Of a stretch of DNA of 64,000 bases, positions 43,575 through 50,874 are shown one piece after another. The stretch is from 66-474 sp039923855 (GTDB lineage Bacteria; Pseudomonadota; Gammaproteobacteria; Xanthomonadales; Rhodanobacteraceae): NCBI GenBank assembly GCA_039923855.1, contig JBDTBW010000014.1:1-64000 (forward strand), read 5' to 3'. The number at the start of each line of letters is the position of its first letter. Positions within the stretch are counted from its first letter, which is position 1. Both the position numbers and the translations under genes were made by a program. The notes under the pieces are model-generated. The model saw only the letters and a program-made list of their open reading frames with translations, had not been told where the DNA came from and did no database searches.

Positions 43575-43743
43575 TTGCGCGCCGGCGGTGCTCGTTGCGC
43601 GCCGGCGGTGCTCGGATCAGGCCCGGTACATGGATGTACCGCTTTGGGGCCAAGGAATCCTCATGTATTGACATATACACTCCGGTTCCTGCGCTCCGGC
43701 GGCGCGCAACCTGCCTTCGCTCGCGACGCTTTTCAAATTGCTC
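43575..43743 (+). repeat. long dispersed repeat, copy A
   Basis: About 165 bases, near-identical in reverse orientation to 49336-49495. It includes the hairpin GGTACAT-gg-ATGTACC (43625-43640) and the segment CCAAGGAATCCTCATGTA. Here the first 20 bases are perfectly duplicated in tandem (43575-43594 and 43595-43614). With the terminator upstream it fills the gap before the TonB-C lipoprotein gene; 43744-43960 shows nothing else. Confidence 0.85.
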
Positions 43744-43960
43744 TGGCGCGTTCATCTCGTTCAAAGCGCCCAAATCGACAACGGCTTGGCATTTGCCCGC
43801 GCGGGATATTGGCGCTATGTTTCGGCCGTCGCGCGGGCGCGCGGCGGGGGCCGCGATCCCTTGCAAGGAAACCAGGCGCATTGCGTGCGCCGATGGAACG
43901 TTTCATGCAAGCAGATCCGGTGTGGCGCGGCTTTCGCGCAGTCCAGGTGAGCCCAGACCC

Positions 43961-45010
43961 ATGTCCACAACGATTCTTTCGGCCGATTCCGTTGTTTCCG
44001 CGCGCGCGCGATTGCGCCTCGCCGCCGCGACTTCGTTCGCGCTGTTGCTCTGCGCTTGCGGTGGCGGTAACGCGCCACCGAACGCCAACGCCCCGGTGCC
44101 GAAGCCGGCAGCGTCCGCGCCGGCGCCAGCCGTTCCCGCGGCGGCACCCGCGCCTTCGTCCACCGTTGCGGCGGCCGAACAAGCGGCGCAGGCGGCACAG
44201 GCCAGGATGGAAACGATGAGTGTCCAACAATTGCTGGCCGAGGCGCGCACCGCGTTCGGTCAGCAGCGGCTGCTCGCGCCAAAAGGTAACAATGCCTTCG
44301 AATATTATGAAAAGGCGCTGCAAAAAGATCCGAAGAACCAGGTCGCGCAGGACGCGTTGCGCGAAGCGTTCCCGGTCGGCGCCAACATGGTCGAGCAGAC
44401 GATCGGCCAGAACAATTACGACGAGGCGCAACGCGAAATCGATTTGCTGGCCAAGGCCGACCCCAGCAATTACACGTTGACGATCCTGCGTTCCAAGCTG
44501 GAGGCCGCGAAAAGGCAACAACAGCGCGCGGACGCATTGAAAGCCAAGCAAGCCGCCGATCTCGCCGCCAAGCAAGCCGAGATCGCCAAGGCGGCCGCGG
44601 CTGCGGCAGCCAAGGCCGCCGCGCCCCCGCCCGCACCAGCGCCCGCGCCGGTCGTCCAGCAACCGGTGGTGGAGCAGCCCAAACCCGTGCCGGTGCAAGC
44701 GGCGCCTGAGCCGCCGCCGCCGAAACCGGCAGGCGAAACGCGCGGCGCGGAGCCGATCAGCCAGGCAGCGCCGAACTATCCGCTCGAGGCCGCGCGCAAT
44801 CAGACCTCGGGTTACGCGGTGGTCGAGTTCACGGTAAATGCGGATGGCTCGGTCAGCGGTGCGCGCGTCACCGACTCGCAACCGCCGCGCGTCTTCAACA
44901 GCGCCGCGATTCAAGCGGTCTCGCGCTCGCGCTACCGCCCGGCACTTAAAGACGGCCAACCGGTCTCCAGCAGTTTGCAGCGGCGCGTCGACTTCAAATT
45001 CGGGGGGTGA
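43961..45010 (+). CDS. TonB C-terminal domain lipoprotein with coiled-coil and Ala/Pro linker
   Basis: 349 residues from the ATG at 43961 (AGGTGAG upstream). A signal peptide ends in a lipobox-like LLCAC (Cys33). A Pro/Ala linker follows, then a helical region with FEYYEKALQKDPKNQVAQDAL (TPR-like) and a Lys/Ala/Gln coiled coil rich in AAKAAA. The C-terminal ~85 residues are a TonB-C fold (PNYPLEAARNQTSGYAVVEF and SRYRPALKDGQPV). Unlike true TonB it has no N-terminal membrane helix with the SxxxH motif, so it may link an envelope complex rather than energise receptors. Confidence 0.8.
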   Translation: MSTTILSADSVVSARARLRLAAATSFALLLCACGGGNAPPNANAPVPKPAASAPAPAVPAAAPAPSSTVAAAEQAAQAAQARMETMSVQQLLAEARTAFGQQRLLAPKGNNAFEYYEKALQKDPKNQVAQDALREAFPVGANMVEQTIGQNNYDEAQREIDLLAKADPSNYTLTILRSKLEAAKRQQQRADALKAKQAADLAAKQAEIAKAAAAAAAKAAAPPPAPAPAPVVQQPVVEQPKPVPVQAAPEPPPPKPAGETRGAEPISQAAPNYPLEAARNQTSGYAVVEFTVNADGSVSGARVTDSQPPRVFNSAAIQAVSRSRYRPALKDGQPVSSSLQRRVDFKFGG

Positions 45011-45080
45011 GGCGCAGCGTTTACGCGATGCGTTGAATCGCATCGCGTGCTGCGCCGAACGCACGGCCAGGGACGGCCGG

Positions 45081-45185
45081 GCCGGCGTCACGCACCAGGG
45101 ATGGTTACTTGCCTCAACTCAAAAGCGCGTTTGCTATCTGCCTTGAATAGCCGCAGCGGCGCCACGCACCAGGGATGCTTGCTTG
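45081..45185. repeat. pair of 30-base direct repeats
   Basis: CGGCGTCACGCACCAGGGAT at 45081 continues to 45110 and recurs at 45156-45185 with 27 of 30 bases identical. Both copies are followed by similar Lys/Ala-codon-like sequence. They lie in the 216-base gap between the TonB-C lipoprotein and the convergent serine hydrolase gene; nothing else is evident there. Confidence 0.7.
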
Positions 45186-45226
45186 CGCGTTTTTGCTTTT
45201 CGCGCACTTACGAGTTGCGCTTCGGA

Positions 45227-46615
45227 TCAATGCCTCGCCGGCCGCAGGCTCTTGTGCACACGCCGGCTCTTGCTCGACGATTTTCTCGATGGCTTTGGCG
45301 CGACGCGCAGCGGTGCGTTCAATCCTGCCCAGTCCTCGAAGGGAAGGCCCAGCATCTTGTCGAACACCATCGGCATCAACCCGGCCGGTTCCGCGCATTC
45401 GCAATTCCACAGGATCACCATGCCGGCGTGGTATTTCGGAAAGAATCCGATCTCGGCCCGGTACCCCTGCACCGCGCCCGCGTGGAAGATCAGCGTTTCG
45501 CCGGCATAGGTGTAGACGCGCCAGCCCAGTGCGTATTTCGCGTCCGACAATCGCGCGCGCCGCCACGGTGACGCCACGCGCTCGCCGGGCGTGTCGATTA
45601 CCGGCGCGTGCAACGTTTCCAGCAGCGATTGCGGCAGCACCGGCGGCCGCCCGCCCATCTGCGCGATCAACCATTGCTCCATGTCGCGCACGCTGGCATT
45701 GACGCCCGCCGCGGGCGGCACATGATAGAAACCCTCGCTGGGTTCGAACGGTGCCCAGCCGTTGGCGCGGCGGTAATGCGGGTGCGCCCAGCTCTTGCTC
45801 GATTCCAGTCCGTCGCGGCCATAAGTCGCCGTGGTCATGCCCAGCGGCAGGAACAGCCGCTTGTCGACCAGGTGATAGAAGAAGTCCCCGGTCTTGGCGT
45901 AGATCACATCGCCGATAAGCGAAAAGGCGACGTTCTGGTAGCCGTAGCATTCGCCGACGTTGCAGGTCATGTCGACTTCGTCCAGCTTGCGTGCCAGTTC
46001 CTCGTATGGCACTTCGTCGGAAAGCAGGTTGTCGTAGGCATTGCGCGGCAGCCCAAGACGCTGGCCCAGAATGTCGCGCACCGTGGCCTGTTCGGTGGCG
46101 TGCGCATCCTTCAATTTGAAAAATGGCAGCACGTCCGCGAGCCGCGTGTCCCAGGACAAATACCCGTCGCGCACCAGCAGGCCCGTCAACGCGGTGGCGA
46201 ACGCCTTGGACAGCGAGGCGAGACGGAAAACGGTATCGGGTTGCACCTTCTCGCCGGTTTGCGCGTCTGCGTAACCCAGCGTGCGCTCGAAACGCACCTT
46301 GTCGTCGACTACCACCGCGGTCGCCAAGCCCGCCACACGATTGGACGCGGCGACCTGGTCGAGCCAGCCGTCGTAACTCTTGATCGCGTCGCGCACCCGC
46401 ACGGGCGGCAGTTGCGCCACCGGGCCCGTGTGCACCACGTTGGGTTCCTGCGGTGGCCGCGCCAACGCAGATGTCGCGCAAGACATCGCACATATGAGGA
46501 GCAGCGCGAACGCGATGCGAACGCAACGGGGCCGCGTGTTAAGCTCGGCGTCGGGTTGGTTGGATGACCGCGCGCGTCGCGTGCGGATGAACGAGGAGAA
46601 GAATGTGATAGGCAT
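45227..46615 (-). CDS. secreted serine hydrolase of the beta-lactamase class C/penicillin-binding family
   Basis: About 462 residues if started at the ATG at 46615; the start is uncertain. The signal-peptide core (IAFALLLICAMSCATSALA) lies ~35 residues in, no ATG/GTG/TTG is closer upstream, and 46486 would cut it off. The active-site set is present: SxxK in FRLASLSKAFATAL, YxN in GYQNVAFSLIG and HxG in FHAGAVQGYRAEIGF. Such proteins act as D,D-carboxypeptidases, esterases or beta-lactamases in the periplasm. Its start overlaps the lemA start on the opposite strand. Confidence 0.85.
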   Translation of the reverse strand: MPITFFSSFIRTRRARSSNQPDAELNTRPRCVRIAFALLLICAMSCATSALARPPQEPNVVHTGPVAQLPPVRVRDAIKSYDGWLDQVAASNRVAGLATAVVVDDKVRFERTLGYADAQTGEKVQPDTVFRLASLSKAFATALTGLLVRDGYLSWDTRLADVLPFFKLKDAHATEQATVRDILGQRLGLPRNAYDNLLSDEVPYEELARKLDEVDMTCNVGECYGYQNVAFSLIGDVIYAKTGDFFYHLVDKRLFLPLGMTTATYGRDGLESSKSWAHPHYRRANGWAPFEPSEGFYHVPPAAGVNASVRDMEQWLIAQMGGRPPVLPQSLLETLHAPVIDTPGERVASPWRRARLSDAKYALGWRVYTYAGETLIFHAGAVQGYRAEIGFFPKYHAGMVILWNCECAEPAGLMPMVFDKMLGLPFEDWAGLNAPLRVAPKPSRKSSSKSRRVHKSLRPARH

Positions 46616-47189
46616 GATCCTGGTGCTGGTCGTCATCGTGGTGATTGTGCTGTACTTCGTCAGCATCTACAACGGACTCGTCACCGCGCGCAATAGTTTC
46701 AAGAACGCCTTTGCGCAAATCGACGTGCAGTTGACAAGACGCCACGATCTGATTCCGAATCTGGTCGAGACGGTCAAGGCCTACATGGGGCACGAGCGTG
46801 GCACGCTGGAAGCCGTGACCGCCGCGCGCACCGCCGCGGTCAGCGGGCTCGCGGCCGCCAAGGCGCAACCGGGCGACGCGCAGGCGATGCAGCAGCTCGC
46901 GGGCAGCGAGAACCAGTTGACGCAGGCATTGGGCCGATTGTTCGCGGTCAGCGAGGCGTATCCGGATCTGAAAGCCAACCAGAACATGATGCAGTTGTCG
47001 GAGGAACTGAGCTCCACCGAAAACCGTGTTGCGTTCGCGCGGCAGGCGTTCAACGACGCCGTGATGAACTACAACAACCGCCGTGAAACGTTCCCCGGTT
47101 CGCTGCTGGCGTCCAGCTTCGCCGCGGCCGAGCCGCTGGCGATCGACGATCCGGTCAAGCGCGAAGCGCCGAAGGTTAGTTTTCAATAG
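46605..47189 (+). CDS. lemA: LemA family protein
   Basis: 194 residues from the GTG at 46605, chosen because GAGGAG ends six bases upstream; an ATG follows at 46614. A single N-terminal membrane helix (MILVLVVIVVIVLYFVSIYN) is followed by the LemA domain (RRHDLIPNLVETVKAYMGHE and NRVAFARQAFNDAVMNYN). Function in bacteria is unclear. LemA genes often adjoin M48 peptidases, as here, so a shared envelope role is likely. Confidence 0.92.
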   Translation: MIGMILVLVVIVVIVLYFVSIYNGLVTARNSFKNAFAQIDVQLTRRHDLIPNLVETVKAYMGHERGTLEAVTAARTAAVSGLAAAKAQPGDAQAMQQLAGSENQLTQALGRLFAVSEAYPDLKANQNMMQLSEELSSTENRVAFARQAFNDAVMNYNNRRETFPGSLLASSFAAAEPLAIDDPVKREAPKVSFQ

Positions 47190-47299
47190 GAGCGGCGGGA
47201 GCAGGTAGTAGGAAGTAGGAAGTAGGAAATAGAAGAAAGCGAATGCATCGCGAAGGCGACTACCCTACTTTCCACTCACTACCTCCCACTTCCGCTCCT
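47188..47299. repeat. imperfect inverted repeat between lemA and the M48 peptidase gene
   Basis: AGGAGCGG (47188-47195) pairs with CCGCTCCT (47292-47299). The inner arms GTAGTAGGAAGTAGGAAGTAGG and CTACTTTCCACTCACTACC are partly complementary. The GGAAGTA unit is repeated in tandem. The structure occupies nearly the whole 115-base gap and could attenuate read-through. Confidence 0.6.
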
Positions 47300-47304
47300 G
47301 CCTT

Positions 47305-49311
47305 ATGGAATTCTTCGCCCAACAAGCGCGCGTCCGGCGCAACGGCCGCACCCTGGTGGTGTTGTTCGTGCTGGCGGTGCTGGCGATCGTTCTTGCGGTC
47401 GATGTGATCTGCGCAGTGGTGCTGCGCATCGGCCCGCGGCCGCTACCGCTGCTGGGTATCTCGATGGCGGTGATCGCGCTGATCGCGTTGTGTTCGGCCT
47501 ATCGGGTGGCGAGTCTCTCCAGCGGCGGCGCGGCGGTCGCGCAGGGGCTGAAAGCAACGCCGGTGCCGGCCGACACGACCAATCCTGCGTGGAAACGCCT
47601 GCGCAATGTCATTGAAGAGGTTGCGATTGCGTCGGGCGTGCCCGTCCCGGAAATATTCGTGCTGGAAAACGAACCGGGCATCAACGCGTTCGCGGCGGGT
47701 TACACGCCGGCCGACGCCGCGGTGTGCGTGACGCAGGGGTGTCTGGACAAACTCACCCGCGACGAATTGCAGGGCGTGATCGCGCATGAGTTCAGCCATG
47801 TGCTGAACGGCGACATGCGTTTGAACATCCGCCTTATCGGCTTGCTGTTCGGGATTCTGGCAATCGGCATCGTCGGACGGATTTTGATGTACAGCGGCAG
47901 CGGACGCAGCCGTCGCAACGGCGGCAACGTCGCGTTGGCGGGATTGGCGTTATTCGTGATCGGCTCCATCGGATTGTTCTTCGGCAAATTGATCCAGGCG
48001 GCCGTCGCGCGCACGCGCGAGTCGCTTGCGGACGCCTCGGCGGTGCAGTTCACGCGGCAGACGTCGGGCATCGCTGGCGCGTTGAAGAAGATCGCAGCAT
48101 TGGTGGACGGTTCGCAATTGCAGGCGAGCGGCCGCGACGAAGTACGGCATATGCTGTTCGGCGACGCCGATCGATCGTCCTTGTTCGCCACTCATCCGCC
48201 GATCCTCGAGCGCATCCGCGCGCTGGAGCCGCAATTCGATCCGAAGGAGCTGGACAAGATCGTCCACGATTGGACGCGGGCCGGCGGCGATCCGGACTCG
48301 ATCCATTTGCAGCACGACTCGGAAGGCTCGCGCAAATTCGCGCATGATTTCGCCCGCGCGGACGGAGATGTGCTGGGCAACGAGTTGCATGGCTTCCCGC
48401 CCGCTCGTCCCGCGCCCGCGGGAACGAATGCCGGAGCGGCTTCAGCCGGCGCAATGCGCGGAATACTGCCCATGCGGGGTGCCGCGTTCGCGATCACGGC
48501 CGCGGCGGTCGCTGCCCAGGTCGGCACCCCGGGCGTCGATGATTATCGCGCCGCGGCGTCGCTGCACGCGCGCATCCCCGACGTGCTCGCGGCACAGGCG
48601 CGCGACGCGCGCGGCGCACTGGCGATCGTGTTCGCGCTGGCCTTGTCGGATCAAGCCGATTTGCGACAGCGCCAGTTGCTTGTCATCACGCAGTCATTCG
48701 ATGCCTCGCTGACCGACGCGGTGCGCAACGCGGCGATGCACATGAGCGAATTGCATCCGATGTTGCGGTTGCCGCTGGCGCAGCTTGCGTTTCCCGCGCT
48801 GAAGCGCCGGCCACGGCCGGAACTGGAGCGCTTCGTCGCCACGCTGGATGCGCTGATCCGCGCCGATGGCAGCGTCGAGCTGGACGAATACTGTCTGGCG
48901 AAGCTGGTGCAGGTTCAGGTGATCGCCGCGCTCGACCCCGCCGCGAATTTCAAGGCCGGGAATGTGCGGTTGACCGATGCGCGGGATTCCCTGTGCGACC
49001 TGTGCGCGCTCCTCGCGCACTTCGGCAACGACGACGAGGACGCCGCGCGCCGCGCGTTCCTGCTGGCGATGCAAGAAGCGCTGCCCGATTCGACGTCGTT
49101 GTATGCGATCCCGGAAGACTGGCAAACCTCGCTGGATGGAGCGTTGGCGCAGCTCGCGCGGCTTTCCCCTGAGGGCAAGGAATTGACGGTGCGCGCGCTG
49201 ACCCGCGCGATCGCCGAGGATGGCGTGGTCAGCGTCGCCGAATCGGAACTGCTGCGCGTGGTGTGCGCGGTGCTGGCGTGTCCGTTGCCGCCGTTGCTGA
49301 GTGGCGAGTAG
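47305..49311 (+). CDS. M48 family membrane zinc metallopeptidase with TerB-like C-terminal region
   Basis: 668 residues. Two N-terminal membrane spans (residues ~15-37 and 45-65) precede the zinc motif HEFSH at 161-165, with the third ligand Glu239 in ARTRESLADASA. Two further spans lie between. It is of the HtpX type but about twice as long. The C-terminal half includes a region like TerB or tellurite-resistance domains (LIRADGSVELDEYCLAKL and AEDGVVSVAESELLRVV). The pairing with lemA is common. Probably an inner-membrane quality-control protease. Confidence 0.87.
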   Translation: MEFFAQQARVRRNGRTLVVLFVLAVLAIVLAVDVICAVVLRIGPRPLPLLGISMAVIALIALCSAYRVASLSSGGAAVAQGLKATPVPADTTNPAWKRLRNVIEEVAIASGVPVPEIFVLENEPGINAFAAGYTPADAAVCVTQGCLDKLTRDELQGVIAHEFSHVLNGDMRLNIRLIGLLFGILAIGIVGRILMYSGSGRSRRNGGNVALAGLALFVIGSIGLFFGKLIQAAVARTRESLADASAVQFTRQTSGIAGALKKIAALVDGSQLQASGRDEVRHMLFGDADRSSLFATHPPILERIRALEPQFDPKELDKIVHDWTRAGGDPDSIHLQHDSEGSRKFAHDFARADGDVLGNELHGFPPARPAPAGTNAGAASAGAMRGILPMRGAAFAITAAAVAAQVGTPGVDDYRAAASLHARIPDVLAAQARDARGALAIVFALALSDQADLRQRQLLVITQSFDASLTDAVRNAAMHMSELHPMLRLPLAQLAFPALKRRPRPELERFVATLDALIRADGSVELDEYCLAKLVQVQVIAALDPAANFKAGNVRLTDARDSLCDLCALLAHFGNDDEDAARRAFLLAMQEALPDSTSLYAIPEDWQTSLDGALAQLARLSPEGKELTVRALTRAIAEDGVVSVAESELLRVVCAVLACPLPPLLSGE

Positions 49312-49335
49312 TGCGCACAGGTATCGGACTGAGCG

Positions 49336-49495
49336 ATTTGAAAGCGTGACGAGCGAAGGCAGGTTGCGCGCCGCCGGAGCGCCGGAGCGCCGGAGCGCAG
49401 GAACAGGAGTGTACACGTCAGTACATGAGGATTCCTTGGTCCCAAAGCGGTACATCCATGTACCGGGCCTGATCCGAGCGCCGCCGGCGCGCTAC
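49336..49495 (-). repeat. long dispersed repeat, copy B (reverse orientation)
   Basis: Reverse complement of copy A at 43575-43743, including the GGTACAT-cc-ATGTACC hairpin at 49449-49464. Here the GCGCCGGAG-type unit is repeated three times (49370-49400), a different local expansion from copy A. The two copies enclose the TonB-C lipoprotein, serine hydrolase, lemA and M48 genes. Confidence 0.85.
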
Positions 49496-49535
49496 ACATC
49501 GATTGAATCAGGCCGAGCGCGAGCTTTCAAACCGC

Positions 49536-49964
49536 TCAGCCAGCGATGTAGCGTTGCAGGTGATCGATCTCGACGGCTTGATCGTCGATCACCGCCTTGA
49601 CCAGATCGCCGATCGAAACCACGCCGGTCACGCGGCCGTCCTCTGTCACCGGCAGATGACGCACGCGCTGGTCGGTGCAAAGCCGCATGCATTCGTCCAC
49701 CGTCGCGGCCGGGTCCACGCTGATCGGCGCGGCGTTCATGATCTCGGATACCGCGGTATCTTTCGAGGAGCGGCCTTTCAGGATCACCTTGCGCGCGTAA
49801 TCGCGCTCGGTGACGATGCCGAGCAGCTCGCCGTCGCGCATCACCAGCAGCGCGCCGATGCCGCGTTCGGCCATGCTGCGGATCGCGTCCAGCACCGGCG
49901 ATTCCGCCGCGATCGTATACACCGCGTTGCCCTTGGCTTCCAGCAGATGTTTGACCTGTCGCAT
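49536..49964 (-). CDS. tandem CBS-domain protein
   Basis: 142 residues with two CBS motifs: VLDAIRSMAERGIGALLVM with LGIVTERDYARKV, and VDECMRLCTDQRVRHLPV with VTGVVSIGDLVKAVI. Such stand-alone proteins bind adenosyl nucleotides and act as sensors. The target is unknown. It is transcribed alone, between the dispersed repeat and mtgA. Confidence 0.9.
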   Translation of the reverse strand: MRQVKHLLEAKGNAVYTIAAESPVLDAIRSMAERGIGALLVMRDGELLGIVTERDYARKVILKGRSSKDTAVSEIMNAAPISVDPAATVDECMRLCTDQRVRHLPVTEDGRVTGVVSIGDLVKAVIDDQAVEIDHLQRYIAG

Positions 49965-50061
49965 GATGGGTATCTCCGTGCGAGCGATCCCTGATCGCGA
50001 AGATCGAAAGCGCCATCCATGGCCACATTGAATTCGCCACCAGCATATTCTAGCGCGGCCG

Positions 50062-50859
50062 TCAGTGATGGCGGCGTGTGGTGTCGCGCGGCCTCGGTGG
50101 ATGCGGCTCGAGCACGTACGACACGCCGCCCAATTGCGTCATTTGCCGTTCGATCCACGCCGCGCGCCGCTGCACATAGGCCGAGGGACGCCCGGCATGC
50201 AGACGGCGCGGATCGGGCAGCACGGCGGCGAGCAGCGCGGCCTGGTGCGCGCTCAACTGCGAGGCGTGTTCGCCAAAATACGCTTGTGATGCGGCTTCCA
50301 CACCATAGATGCCGTCGCCAAGTTCGGCGATGTTGGCGTACACCTCAAGGATTCGGCGCTTGGGCCAGGTCGCTTCGATCAGCACGGTGAACCACGCCTC
50401 GATGCCCTTGCGCACAAAGCTGCGGCCATTCCACAGGAACAGATTCTTGGCGGTCTGCTGGCTGATGGTACTGGCCCCGCGCAGGCGCATGCCCTGATCC
50501 GCCTTGTCGATCGCCTGGTGGATCGATTCGAAATCGAAACCGTGATGGAACGGGAATTTCTGGTCCTCACTGGCGACCATCGCCAAGGGCGCTGTCGGCG
50601 CGATCCGCGACCACGGCACCCATTGATAGCGCAGATGAAAACCATGTTCGCCGTGCACCGCCGCGCCAATGCGGCGCTCGATCATGAAAGCGCTGATGGC
50701 CGGCGGCACGAAACGCAACACCAGCACCGGCAGCCAGCTCGCGACGATGAAAACGACGATCGCGATCAGCAGTGCGCGCAGGATGCGCCGCCAGTGGGCC
50801 AGCGTGGAGACGGGTTGCTTTCCCTGCTCTACTTCGAGAAGAAGGTTGGTGCGGCGCAT
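50062..50859 (-). CDS. mtgA: monofunctional peptidoglycan glycosyltransferase
   Basis: 265 residues from the ATG at 50859 (a TTG at 50874, directly after the upstream stop, would add five). One N-terminal membrane helix (LLIAIVVFIVASWLPVLVL). GT51 motifs are present: SEDQKFPFHHGFD with the catalytic Glu, RGASTISQQTAKNLFLW, RKGIEAWFTVLIE and EVYANIAELGDGIYGVEAA. It polymerises lipid II in the periplasm. The C-terminus is Arg/Pro/His-rich (PRPRDTTRRHH). It directly follows the GGDEF-EAL gene and may be co-transcribed. Confidence 0.94.
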   Translation of the reverse strand: MRRTNLLLEVEQGKQPVSTLAHWRRILRALLIAIVVFIVASWLPVLVLRFVPPAISAFMIERRIGAAVHGEHGFHLRYQWVPWSRIAPTAPLAMVASEDQKFPFHHGFDFESIHQAIDKADQGMRLRGASTISQQTAKNLFLWNGRSFVRKGIEAWFTVLIEATWPKRRILEVYANIAELGDGIYGVEAASQAYFGEHASQLSAHQAALLAAVLPDPRRLHAGRPSAYVQRRAAWIERQMTQLGGVSYVLEPHPPRPRDTTRRHH

Positions 50860-50874
50860 GTTCAAGCCCAGCAA

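Noticed and set aside
43575..43743. Dispersed repeat as an insertion sequence
   Set aside because: No transposase frame, only ~165 bases, with hairpins. Better described as a small repeat element.
45081..45185. Direct repeats as a CRISPR array
   Set aside because: Only two copies with a 45-base spacer, no further repeats, no palindromic core and no cas genes nearby.
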